Assembly (NCBI GenBank): GCA_963556195.1 | Contig: CAUVYP010000244.1 | Coordinates: 744,001 to 808,000 of the forward strand | Reading direction: 5' to 3' | Length of the DNA: 64,000 bases | DNA from: Sepiola atlantica | Taxonomy: Eukaryota > Mollusca > Cephalopoda > Sepiida > Sepiolidae | Shown: in pieces, positions 24,737 through 37,381 of the stretch | Numbering within the stretch: position 1 is the stretch's first letter | Layout: each line of letters starts with the position of its first letter | Translations under genes and position numbers: made by a program | The notes under the pieces: generated by a model | Database searches by the model: none | Told to the model about the DNA's origin: nothing | What the model saw: only the letters and a program-made list of their open reading frames with translations

Positions 24737-26781
24737 TGAATACGCAAAACATCAACAAAATTTAGTGCGATTTTAAGTTGATATCGCTTTTGTTTATAAC
24801 TTCCACATTTATAAGAATTGTGCTCCGAAACTTTGCAGACATTAGCGGACACACATTTTCTACTGAAGTACCAAGTTTCAGAAGTTCAGCTCTTGTACTC
24901 CCGGAGATATGTCGATACAAACTGAATACGCAAAACATCAACAAAATTTAGTGCGATTTTAAGTTGATATCGCTTTTGTTTATAACTTCCACATTTATAA
25001 GAATTGTGCTCTGAAACTTTGCAGACATTAGCGGACACACATTTTCTACTGAAGTACCAAGTTTCAGAAGTTCAGCTCTTGTACTCCCGGAGATATGTCG
25101 ATACAAACTGAATACGCAAAACATCAACAAAATTTAGTGCGATTTTAAGTTGATATCGCTTTTGTTTATAACTTCCACATTTATAAGAATTGTGCTCTGA
25201 AACTTTGCAGACATTAGCGGACACACATTTTCTACTGAAGTACCAAGTTTCAGAAGTTCAGCTCTTGTACTCCCGGAGATATGTCGATACAAACTGAATA
25301 CGCAAAACATCAACAAAATTTAGTGCGATTTTAAGTTGATATCGCTTTTGTTTATAACTTCCACATTTATGAGAATTGTGCTCCGAAACTTTGCAGACAA
25401 TAGCGGACACACATTTTCTACTGATGTACGAAGTTTCAGAAGTTCAGCTCTTGTACTCCCGGAGATATGTCGATACAAACTGAATACGCAAAACATAAAC
25501 AAAATTTAGTGCGATTTAAAGTTGATAGGTCTTTTGTTAATAACTTCCACATTTATAAGAATTGTGCTCCGAAACTTTGCAGACATTAGCGGACACCACT
25601 TTGCTACTGAAGTACCAAGTTTCATAAGTTCAGCTCTTGTACTCCCGGAGATATGTCGATACAAACTGAATACGCAAAACATCAACAAAATTTAGTGCGA
25701 TTTTAAGTTGATATCGCTTTTGTTTATAACTTCCACATTTATAAGAATTGTGCTCTAAAACTTTGCAGACATTAGCGGACACACATTTTCTACTGAAGTA
25801 CCAAGTTTCAGAAGTTCAGCTCTTGTACTCCCGGAGATATGTCGATACAAACTGAATACGCAAAACATCAACAAAATTTAGTGCGATTTTAAGTTGATAT
25901 CGCTTGTGTTTATAACTTCCACATTTATAAGAATTGTGCTCTGAAACTTTGCAGACATAAGCGGACACACATTTTCTACTTAAGTACCAAGTTTCAGAAG
26001 TTCAGCTCTTGTACTCCCGGAGATATGTCGATACAAACTGAATACGCAAAACATCAACAAAATTTAGTGCGATTTTAAGTTGATATCGCTTGTCTTTATA
26101 ACTTCCACATTTATAAGAATTGTGCTCCGAAACTTTGCAGACATTAGCGGACACCCATTTTCTACTGAAGTACCAAGTTTCAGAAGTTCAGCTCTTGTAC
26201 TCCCGGAGATATGTCGATACAAACTGAATACGCAAAACATCAACAAAATTTAGTGCGATTTTAAGTTGATATCGCTTGTGTTTATAACTTCCACATTTAT
26301 AAGAATTGTGCTCTGAAACTTTGCAGACATTAGCGGACACACATTTTCTACTGAAGTACCAAGTTTCAGAAGTTCAGCTCTGTACTCCCGGAGATATGTC
26401 GATACAAACTGAATACGCAAAACATCAACAAAATTTAGTGCGATTTTAAGTTGATATCGCTTGTGTTTATAACTTCCACATTTATAAAAATTGTGCTCTG
26501 AAACTTTGCAGACATTAGCGGACACACATTTTCTACTGAAGTACCAAGTTTCAGAAGTTCAGCTCTTGTACTCCCGGAGATATGTCGATACAAACTGAAT
26601 ACGCAAAACATCAACAAAATTTAGTGCGATTTAAAAGGTATATCGCTTGTGTTTATAACTTCCACATTTATCAGAATTGTGCTCCGAAACTTTGCAGACA
26701 TTAGCGGACACACATTTTCTACTGAAGTACCAAGTTTCAGAAGTTCAGCTCTTGTACTCCCGGAGATATGTCGATACAAAC
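24737..26781. repeat. Large higher-order block, partial copy 3 (11 monomers, 2045 bp)
   Basis: Order 2-1-1-3-4-10-12-5h-5d-6-7. It keeps two type 1 monomers before type 3, against one in copy 2 and a mosaic in copy 1. After the type 7 monomer the array switches to a segment paralogous to the 2.4-5.6 kb region. The type 4 at 25481 has a local change, accacttt for acccattt. Confidence 0.87.
26225..26409. repeat. 185-bp monomer 5d (deletion class 1)
   Basis: Gctctgtac in a type 5 monomer; 5393 bp after the previous copy. Confidence 0.95.
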
Positions 26782-27897
26782 TGAATACGCAAAACATCAA
26801 CAAAATTTAGTGCGATTTTAAGTTGGTATCGCTTTTGTTTATAACTTCCACATTTATAAGAATTGTGCTCTGAAACTTTGCAGACATTAGCGGACACACA
26901 TTTTCTACTGAAGTACCAAGTTTCAGAAGTTCAGCTCTTGTACTCCCGGAGATATGTCGATACAAACTGAATACGCAAAACATCAACAAAATTTAGTGCG
27001 ATTTTAAGTTGATATCGCTTTTGTTTATAACTTCCACATTTATAAGAATTGTGCTCTGAAACTTTGCAGACATTAGCGGACACACATTTTCTACTGAAGT
27101 ACCAAGTTTCAGAAGTTCAGCTCTTGTACTCCCGGAGATATGTCGATACAAACTGAATACGCAAAACATCAACAAAATTTAGTGCGATTTGAAGTTGATA
27201 TCGCTTTTGTTTATAACTTCCACATTTATGAGAATTGTGCTCCGAAACTTTGCAGACAATAGCGGACACACATTTTCTACTGATGTACGAAGTTTCAGAA
27301 GTTCAGCTCTTGTACTCCCGGAGATATGTCGATACAAACTGAATACGCAAAACATAAACAAAATTTAGTGCGATTTAAAGTTGATAGGTCTTTTGTTAAT
27401 AACTTCCACATTTATAAGAATTGTGCTCCGAAACTTTGCAGACATTAGCGGACACCCATTTTCTACTGAAGTACCAAGTTTCAGAAGTTCAGCTCTTGTA
27501 CTCCCGGAGATATGTCGATACAAACTGAATACGCAAAACATCAACAAAATTTAGTGCGATTTAAAAGGTATATCGCTTGTGTTAATAACTTCCACATTTA
27601 TAAGAATTGTGCTCCGAAACTTTGCAGACATTAGCGGACACACATTTTCTACTGAAGTACCAAGTTTCAGAAGTTCAGCTCTTGTACTCCCGGAGATATG
27701 TCGATACAAACTGAATACGCAAAACATCAACAAAATTTAGTGCGATTTTAAGTTGATATCGCTTTTGTTTATAACTTCCACATTTATAAGAATTGTGCTC
27801 CGAAACTTTGCAGACATTAGCGGACACACATTTTCTACTGAAGTACCAAGTTTCAGAAGTTCAGCTCTTGTACTCCCGGAGATATGTCGATACAAAC
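26782..27897. repeat. Segment 1-1-3-4-7-2 leading into the 5.02-kb unit
   Basis: The first type 1 has gttggtatcg (G at 26826), seen elsewhere only in the monomer at 2791 (G at 2835). Its 3-4-7-2 part matches 2977-3720. Confidence 0.87.
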
Positions 27898-28827
27898 TGA
27901 ATACGCAAAACATCAACAAAATTTAGTGCGATTTTAAGTTGATATCGCTTGTGTTTATAACTTCCACATTTATAAAAATTGTGCTCTGAAACTTTGCAGA
28001 CATTAGCGGACACACATTTTCTACTGAAGTACCAAGTTTCAGAAGTTCAACTCTTGTACTCCCGGAGATATGTCGATACAAACTGAATACGCAAAACATC
28101 AACAAAATTTAGTGCGATTTAAAAGGTATATCGCTTGTGTTAATAACTTCCACATTTATAAGAATTGTGCTCCGAAACTTTGCAGACATTAGCGGACACA
28201 CATTTTCTACTGAAGTACCAAGTTTCAGAAGTTCAGCTCTTGTACTCCCGGAGATATGTCGATACAAACTGAATACGCAAAACATCAACAAAATTTAGTG
28301 CGATTTTAAGTTGATATCGCTTTTGTTTATAACTTCCACATTTATAAGAATTGTGCTCCGAAACTTTGCAGACATTAGCGGACACACATTTTCTACTGAA
28401 GTACCAAGTTTCAGAAGTTCAGCTCTTGTACTCCCGGAGATATGTCGATACAAACTGAATACGCAAAACATCAACAAAATTTAGTGCGATTTTAAGTTGA
28501 TATCGCTTTTGTTTATAACTTCCACATTTATAAGAATTGTGCTCTGAAACTTTGCAGACATTAGCGGACACACATTTTCTACTGAAGTACCAAGTTTCAG
28601 AAGTTCAGCTCTTGTACTCCCGGAGATATGTCGATACAAACTGAATACGCAAAACATCAACAAAATTTAGTGCGATTTTAAGTTGATATCGCTTTTGTTT
28701 ATAACTTCCACATTTATAAGAATTGTGCTCTGAAACTTTGCAGACATTAGCGGACACACATTTTCTACTGAAGTACCAAGTTTCAGAAGTTCAGCTCTTG
28801 TACTCCCGGAGATATGTCGATACAAAC

Positions 28828-29013
28828 TGAATACGCAAAACATCAACAAAATTTAGTGCGATTTTAAGTTGATATCGCTTTTGTTTATAACTTCCACATT
28901 TATGAGAATTGTGCTCCGAAACTTTGCAGACAATAGCGGACACACATTTTCTACTGAAGTACCAAGTTTCAGAAGTTCAGCTCTTGTACTCCCGGAGATA
29001 TGTCGATACAAAC
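28828..29013. repeat. Mosaic monomer, type 3 left / type 1-2 right
   Basis: Tatgag, ctccg and caatag of type 3 are followed by gaagtaccaag of types 1 and 2 instead of gatgtacgaag. The switch is between positions 106 and 131. The equivalent monomer at 33848 is type 3 throughout (gatgtccg), so this is a local conversion. Confidence 0.9.
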
Positions 29014-29943
29014 TGAATACGCAAAACATAAACAAAATTTAGTGCGATTTAAAGTTGATAGGTCTTTTGTTAATAACTTCCACATTTATCAGAATTGTGC
29101 TCCGAAACTTTGCAGACATTAGCGGACACCCATTTTCTACTGAAGTACCAAGTTTCATAAGTTCAGCTCTTGTACTCCCGGAGATATGTCGATACAAACT
29201 GAATACGCAAAACATCAACAAAATTTAGTGCGATTTTAAGTTGATATCGCTTGTGTTTATAACTTCCACATTTATAAGAATTGTGCTCTGAAACTTTGCA
29301 GACATTAGCGGACACACATTTTCTACTGAAGTACCAAGTTTCAGAAGTTCAGCTCTTGTACTCCCGGAGATATGTCGATACAAACTGAATACGCAAAACA
29401 TCAACAAAATTTAGTGCGATTTTAAGTTGATATCGCTTTTGTTTATAACTTCCACATTTATAAGAATTGTGCTCTGAAACTTTGCAGACATTAGCGGACA
29501 CACATTTTCTACTGAAGTACCAAGTTTCAGAAGTTCAGCTCTTGTACTCCCGGAGATATGTCGATACAAACTGAATACGCAAAACATCAACAAAATTTAG
29601 TGCGATTTAAAAGGTATATCGCTTGTGTTAATAACTTACACATTTATAAGAATTGTGCTCCGAAACTTTGCAGACATTAGCGGACACCCATTTTCTACTG
29701 AAGTACCAAGTTTCAGAAGTTCAGCTCTTGTACTCCCGGAGATATGTCGATACAAACTGAATACGCAAAACATCAACAAAATTTAGTGCGATTTTAAGTT
29801 GATATCGCTTTTGTTTATAACTTCCACATTAATAAGAATTGTGCTCCGAAACTTTGCAGACATTAGCGGACACACATTTTCTACTGAAGTACCAAGTTTC
29901 AGAAGTTCAGCTCTTGTACTCCCGGAGATATGTCGATACAAAC

Positions 29944-30129
29944 TGAATACGCAAAACATAAACAAAATTTAGTGCGATTTAAAGTTGATAGATCTTTTGT
30001 TAATAACTTCCACATTTATAAGAATTGTGCTCCGAAACTTTGCAGACATTAGCGGACACCCATTTTCTACTGAAGTACCAAGTTTCATAAGTTCAGCTCT
30101 TGTACTCCCGGAGATATGTCGATACAAAC
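29944..30129. repeat. Type 4b monomer with BglII site
   Basis: AGATCT at 29990-29995, in copy 1 of the 5020-bp unit. The preceding type 2 monomer has acattaata, a private base. Confidence 0.93.
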
Positions 30130-32361
30130 TGAATACGCAAAACATCAACAAAATTTAGTGCGATTTTAAGTTGATATCGCTTGTGTTTATAACTTCCACA
30201 TTTATAAGAATTGTGCTCTGAAACTTTGCAGACATTAGCGGACACACATTTTCTACTGAAGTACCAAGTTTCAGAAGTTCAGCTCTTGTACTCCCGGAGA
30301 TATGTCGATACAAACTGAATACGCAAAACATCAACAAAATTTAGTGCGATTTTAAGTTGATATCGCTTTTGTTTATAACTTCCACATTTATAAGAATTGT
30401 GCTCTGAAACTTTGCAGACATTAGCGGACACACATTTTCTACTGAAGTACCAAGTTTCAGAAGTTCAGCTCTTGTACTCCCGGAGATATGTCGATACAAA
30501 CTGAATACGCAAAACATCAACAAAATTTAGTGCGATTTAAAAGGTATATCGCTTGTGTTAATAACTTACACATTTATAAGAATTGTGCTCCGAAACTTTG
30601 CAGACATTAGCGGACACACATTTTCTACTGAAGTACCAAGTTTCAGAAGTTCAGCTCTTGTACTCCCGGAGATATGTCGATACAAACTGAATACGCAAAA
30701 CATCAACAAAATTTAGTGCGATTTTAAGTTGATATCGCTTTTGTTTATAACTTCCACATTTATAAGAATTGTGCTCCGAAACTTTGCAGACATTAGCGGA
30801 CACACATTTTCTACTGAAGTACCAAGTTTCAGAAGTTCAGCTCTTGTACTCCCGGAGATATGTCGATACAAACTGAATACGCAAAACATCAACAAAATTT
30901 AGTGCGATTTTAAGTTGATATCGCTTTTGTTTATAACTTCCACATTTATAAGAATTGTGCTCTGAAACTTTGCAGACATTAGCGGACACACATTTTCTAC
31001 TGAAGTACCAAGTTTCAGAAGTTCAGCTCTTGTACTCCCGGAGATATGTCGATACAAACTGAATACGCAAAACATCAACAAAATTTAGTGCGATTTTAAG
31101 TTGATATCGCTTTTGTTTATAACTTCCACATTTATAAGAATTGTGCTCTGAAACTTTGCAGACATTAGCGGACACACATTTTCTACTGAAGTACCAAGTT
31201 TCAGAAGTTCAGCTCTTGTACTCCCGGAGATATGTCGATACAAACTGAATACGCAAAACATCAACAAAATTTAGTGCGATTTTAAGTTGATATCGCTTTT
31301 GTTTATAACTTCCACATTTATGAGAATTGTGCTCCGAAACTTTGCAGACAATAGCGGACACACATTTTCTACTGATGTACGAAGTTTCAGAAGTTCAGCT
31401 CTTGTACTCCCGGAGATATGTCGATACAAACTGAATACGCAAAACATAAACAAAATTTAGTGCGATTTAAAGTTGATAGGTCTTTTGTTAATAACTTCCA
31501 CATTTATAAGAATTGTGCTCCGAAACTTTGCAGACATTAGCGGACACCCATTTGCCACTGAAGTACCAAGTTTCAGAAGTTCAGCTCTTGTACTCCCGGA
31601 GATATGTCGATACAAACTGAATACGCAAAACATCAACAAAATTTAGTGCGATTTTAAGTTGATATCGCTTGTGTTTATAACTTCCACATTTATAAGAATT
31701 GTGCTCTGAAACTTTGCAGACATTAGCGGACACACATTTTCTACTGAAGTACCAAGGTTCAGAAGTTCAGCTCTTGTACTCCCGGAGATATGTCGATACA
31801 AACTGAATACGCAAAACATAAACAAAATTTAGTGCGATTTAAAAGGTATATCGCTTGTGTTAATAACTTCCACATTTATAAACATTGTGCTCCGAAACTT
31901 TGCAGACATTAGCGGACACACATTTTCTACTGAAGTACCAAGTTTCAGAAGTTCAGCTCTTGTACTCCCGGAGATATGTCGATACAAACTGAATACGCAA
32001 AACATCAACAAAATTTAGTGCGATTTTAAGTTGATATCGCTTTTGTTTATAACTTCCACATTTATAAGAATTGTGCTCTAAAACTTTGCAGACATTAGCG
32101 GACACACATTTTCTACTGAAGTACCAAGTTTCAGAAATTCAGCTCTTGTACTCCCGGAGATATGTCGATACAAACTGAATACGAAAAACATCAACAAAAT
32201 TTAGTGCGATTTTAAGTTGATATCGCTTTTGTTTATAACTTATACATTTATAAGAATTGTGCTCCGAAACTTTGCAGACATTAGCGGACACCCATTTTCT
32301 ACTGAAGTACCAAGTTTCAGAAGTTCAGCTCTTGTACTCCCGGAGATATGTCGATACAAAC

Positions 32362-32546
32362 TGAATACGCAAAACATCAACAAAATTTAGTGCGATTTTA
32401 AGTTGATATCGCTTGTGTTTATAACTTCCACATTTATAAGAATTGTGCTCTGAAACTTTGCAGACATTAGCGGACACACATTTTCTACTGAAGTACCAAG
32501 TTTCAGAAGTTCAGCTCTGTACTCCCGGAGATATGTCGATACAAAC
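32362..32546. repeat. 185-bp monomer 5d (deletion class 1)
   Basis: Gctctgtac in a type 5 monomer, here preceded by 10-11 rather than 10-12-5h. Confidence 0.95.
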
Positions 32547-32732
32547 TGAATACGCAAAACATCAACAAAATTTAGTGCGATTTTAAGTTGATATCGCTTG
32601 TGTTTATAACTTCCACATTTATAAAAATTGTGCTCTGAAACTTTGCAGACATTAGCGGACACACATTTTCTACTGAAGTACCAAGTTTCAGAAGTTCAGC
32701 TCTTGTACTCCCGGAGATATGTCGATACAAAC

Positions 32733-32917
32733 TGAATACGCAAAACATAAACAAAATTTAGTGCGATTTAAAAGGTATATCGCTTGTGTTAATAACTTCC
32801 ACATTTATAAGAATTGTGCTCCGAAACTTTGCAGACATTAGCGGACACACATTTTCTACTGAAGTACCAAGTTTCAGAAGTTCAGCTCTTGTACCTCGGA
32901 GATATGTCGATACAAAC
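32733..32917. repeat. 185-bp monomer 7d (deletion class 2)
   Basis: Gtacctcggag in place of gtactcccggag at about 159-170: net loss of one base with a local base change. Type 7 background; closes the 5020-bp unit. Confidence 0.95.
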
Positions 32918-35707
32918 TGAATACGCAAAACATCAACAAAATTTAGTGCGATTTTAAGTTGATATCGCTTGTGTTTATAACTTCCACATTTATAAAAATT
33001 GTGCTCTGAAACTTTGCAGACATTAGCGGACACACATTTTCTACTGAAGTACCAAGTTTCAGAAGTTCAACTCTTGTACTCCCGGAGATATGTCGATACA
33101 AACTGAATACGCAAAACATCAACAAAATTTAGTGCGATTTAAAAGGTATATCGCTTGTGTTAATAACTTCCACATTTATAAGAATTGTGCTCCGAAACTT
33201 TGCAGACATTAGCGGACACACATTTTCTACTGAAGTACCAAGTTTCAGAAGTTCAGCTCTTGTACTCCCGGAGATATGTCGATACAAACTGAATACGCAA
33301 AACATCAACAAAATTTAGTGCGATTTTAAGTTGATATCGCTTTTGTTTATAACTTCCACATTTATAAGAATTGTGCTCCGAAACTTTGCAGACATTAGCG
33401 GACACACATTTTCTACTGAAGTACCAAGTTTCAGAAGTTCAGCTCTTGTACTCCCGGAGATATGTCGATACAAACTGAATACGCAAAACATCAACAAAAT
33501 TTAGTGCGATTTTAAGTTGATATCGCTTTTGTTTATAACTTCCACATTTATAAGAATTGTGCTCTGAAACTTTGCAGACATTAGCGGACACACATTTTCT
33601 ACTGAAGTACCAAGTTTCAGAAGTTCAGCTCTTGTACTCCCGGAGATATGTCGATACAAACTGAATACGCAAAACATCAACAAAATTTAGTGCGATTTTA
33701 AGTTGATATCGCTTTTGTTTATAACTTCCACATTTATAAGAATTGTGCTCTGAAACTTTGCAGACATTAGCGGACACACATTTTCTACTGAAGTACCAAG
33801 TTTCAGAAGTTCAGCTCTTGTACTCCCGGAGATATGTCGATACAAACTGAATACGCAAAACATCAACAAAATTTAGTGCGATTTTAAGTTGATATCGCTT
33901 TTGTTTATAACTTCCACATTTTTGAGAATTGTGCTCCGAAACTTTGCAGACAATAGCGGACACACATTTTCTACTGATGTCCGAAGTTTCAGAAGTTCAG
34001 CTCTTGTACTCCCGGAGATATGTCGATACAAACTGAATACGCAAAACATCAACAAAATTTAGTGCGATTTAAAGTTGATAGGTCTTTTGTTAATAACTTC
34101 CACATTTATCAGAATTGTGCTCCGAAACTTTGCAGACATTAGCGGACACCCATTTTCTACTGAAGTACCAAGTTTCATAAGTTCAGCTCTTGTACTCCCG
34201 GAGATATGTCGATACAAACTGAATACGCAAAACATCAACAAAATTTAGTGCGATTTTAAGTTGATATCGCTTGTGTTTATAACTTCCACATTTATAAGAA
34301 TTGTGCTCTGAAACTTTGCAGACATTAGCGGACACACATTTTCTACTGAAGTACCAAGTTTCAGAAGTTCAGCTCTTGTACTCCCGGAGATATGTCGATA
34401 CAAACTGAATACGCAAAACATCAACAAAATTTAGTGCGATTTTAAGTTGATATCGCTTTTGTTTATAACTTCCACATTTATAAGAATTGTGCTCTGAAAC
34501 TTTGCAGACATTAGCGGACACACATTTTCTACTGAAGTACCAAGTTTCAGAAGTTCAGCTCTTGTACTCCCGGAGATATGTCGATACAAACTGAATACGC
34601 AAAACATCAACAAAATTTAGTGCGATTTAAAAGGTATATCGCTTGTGTTAATAACTTACACATTTATAAGAATTGTGCTCCGAAACTTTGCAGACATTAG
34701 CGGACACCCATTTTCTACTGAAGTACCAAGTTTCAGAAGTTCAGCTCTTGTACTCCCGGAGATATGTCGATACAAACTGAATACGCAAAACATCAACAAA
34801 ATTTAGTGCGATTTTAAGTTGATATCGCTTTTGTTTATAACTTCCACATTTATAAGAATTGTGCTCCGAAACTTTGCAGACATCAGCGGACACACATTTT
34901 CTACTGAAGTACCAAGTTTCAGAAGTTCAGCTCTTGTACTCCCGGAGATATGTCGATACAAACTGAATACGCAAAACATAAACAAAATTTAGTGCGATTT
35001 AAAGTTGATAGATCTTTTGTTAATAACTTCCACATTTATAAGAATTGTGCTCCGAAACTTTGCAGACATTAGCGGACACCCATTTTCTACTGAAGTACCA
35101 AGTTTCATAAGTTCAGCTCTTGTACTCCCGGAGATATGTCGATACAAACTGAATACGCAAAACATCAACAAAATTTAGTGCGATTTTAAGTTGATATCGC
35201 TTGTGTTTATAACTTCCACATTTATAAGAATTGTGCTCTGAAACTTTGCAGACATTAGCGGACACACATTTTCTACTGAAGTACCAAGTTTCAGAAGTTC
35301 AGCTCTTGTACTCCCGGAGATATGTCGATACAAACTGAATACGCAAAACATCAACAAAATTTAGTGCGATTTTAAGTTGATATCGCTTTTGTTTATAACT
35401 TCCACATTTATAAGAATTGTGCTCTGAAACTTTGCACACATTAGCGGACACACATTTTCTACTGAAGTACCAAGTTTCAGAAGTTCAGCTCTTGTACTCC
35501 CGGAGATATGTCGATACAAACTGAATACGCAAAACATCAACAAAATTTAGTGCGATTTAAAAGGTATATCGCTTGTGTTAATAACTTACACATTTATAAG
35601 AATTGTGCTCCGAAACTTTGCAGACATTAGCGGACACACATTTTCTACTGAAGTACCAAGTTTCAGAAGTTCAGCTCTTGTACTCCCGGAGATATGTCGA
35701 TACAAAC
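32918..35707. repeat. 27-mer higher-order repeat, copy 2, first 15 monomers
   Basis: Order 6v-7-2-1-1-3-4-5-1-9-2-4b-5-1-9. It matches 27898-30687 with few base changes, such as attttt for atttat in the type 3 at 33848 and ttgcacac for ttgcagac in the type 1 at 35336. The match continues to 37009, the end of the type 8 monomer. Confidence 0.92.
34964..35149. repeat. Type 4b monomer with BglII site
   Basis: AGATCT at 35010-35015, exactly 5020 bp after the previous site, in copy 2 of the unit. The preceding type 2 has catcagcgg. Confidence 0.93.
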
Positions 35708-37381
35708 TGAATACGCAAAACATCAACAAAATTTAGTGCGATTTTAAGTTGATATCGCTTTTGTTTATAACTTCCACATTTATAAGAATTGTGCTCCGAA
35801 ACTTTGCAGACATTAGCGGACACACATTTTCTACTGAAGTACCAAGTTTCAGAAGTTCAGCTCTTGTACTCCCGGAGATATGTCGATACAAACTGAATAC
35901 GCAAAACATCAACAAAATTTAGTGCGATTTTAAGTTGATATCGCTTTTGTTTATAACTTCCACATTTATAAGAATTGTGCTCTGAAACTTTGCAGACATT
36001 AGCGGACACACATTTTCTACTGAAGTACCAAGTTTCAGAAGTTCAGCTCTTGTACTCCCGGAGATATGTCGATACAAACTGAATACGCAAAACATCAACA
36101 AAATTTAGTGCGATTTTAAGTTGATATCGCTTTTGTTTATAACTTCCACATTTATAAGAATTGTGCTTTGAAACTTTGCAGACATTAGCGGACACACATT
36201 TTCTACTGAAGTACCAAGTTTCAGAAGTTCAGCTCTTGTACTCCCGGAGATATGTCGATACAAACTGAATACGCAAAACATCAACAAAATTTAGTGCGAT
36301 TTTAAGTTGATATCGCTTTTGTTTATAACTTCCACATTTATGAGAATTGTGCTCCGAAACTTTGCAGACAATAGCGGACACACATTTTCTACTGATGTAC
36401 GAAGTTTCAGAAGTTCAGCTCTTGTACTCCCGGAGATATGTCGATACAAACTGAATACGCAAAACATAAACAAAATTTAGTGCGATTTAAAGTTGATAGG
36501 TCTTTTGTTAATAACTTCCACATTTATAAGAATTGTGCTCCGAAACTTTGCAGACATTAGCGGACACCCATTTGCTACTGAAGTACCAAGTTTCAGAAGT
36601 TCAGCTCTTGTACTCCCGGAGATATGTCGATACAAACTGAATACGCAAAACATCAACAAAATTTAGTGCGATTTTAAGTTGATATCGCTTGTGTTTATAA
36701 CTTCCACATTTATAAGAATTGTGCTCTGAAACTTTGCAGACATTAGCGGACACACATTTTCTACTGAAGTACCAAGGTTAAGAAGTTCAGCTCTTGTACT
36801 CCCGGAGATATGTCGATACAAACTGAATACGCAAAACATAAACAAAATTTAGTGCGATTTAAAAGGTATATCGCTTGTGTTAATAACTTCCACATTTATA
36901 AACATTGTGCTCCGAAACTTTGCAGACATTAGCGGACACACATTTTCTACTGAAGTACCAAGTTTCAGAAGTTCAGCTCTTGTACTCCCGGAGATATGTC
37001 GATACAAACTGAATACGCAAAACATCAACAAAATTTAGTGCGATTTTAAGTTGATATCGCTTTTGTTTATAACTTCCACATTTATAAGAATTGTGCTCTG
37101 AAACTTTGCACACATTAGCGGACACACATTTTCTACTGAAGTACCAAGTTTCAGAAGTTCAGCTCTTGTACTCCCGGAGATATGTCGATACAAACTGAAT
37201 ACGCAAAACATCAACAAAATTTAGTGCGATTTAAAAGGTATATCGCTTGTGTTAATAACTTACACATTTATAAGAATTGTGCTCCGAAACTTTGCAGACA
37301 TTAGCGGACACACATTTTCTACTGAAGTACCAAGTTTCAGAAGTTCAGCTCTTGTACTCCCGGAGATATGTCGATACAAAC
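35708..37381. repeat. 9-mer 2-1-1-3-4n-5g-8-1-9 (1674 bp)
   Basis: Its first seven monomers still align with copy 1 of the 27-mer (30688-31989). From the type 1 at 37010 onward it belongs to the 9/10-mer series. That type 1 carries ttgcacac and the second type 1 carries gctttg. Confidence 0.92.

Larger units (their letters stand above)
27898..32917. repeat. 27-mer higher-order repeat, copy 1 (5020 bp)
   Basis: Order 6v-7-2-1-1-3-4-5-1-9-2-4b-5-1-9-2-1-1-3-4n-5g-8-10-11-5d-6-7d. The unit is two bases short of 27 x 186 because it holds two 185-bp monomers, at 32362 and 32733. The next block starts exactly 5020 bp later and repeats the first 22 monomers. The type 3 at 28828 is a mosaic. Confidence 0.92.
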
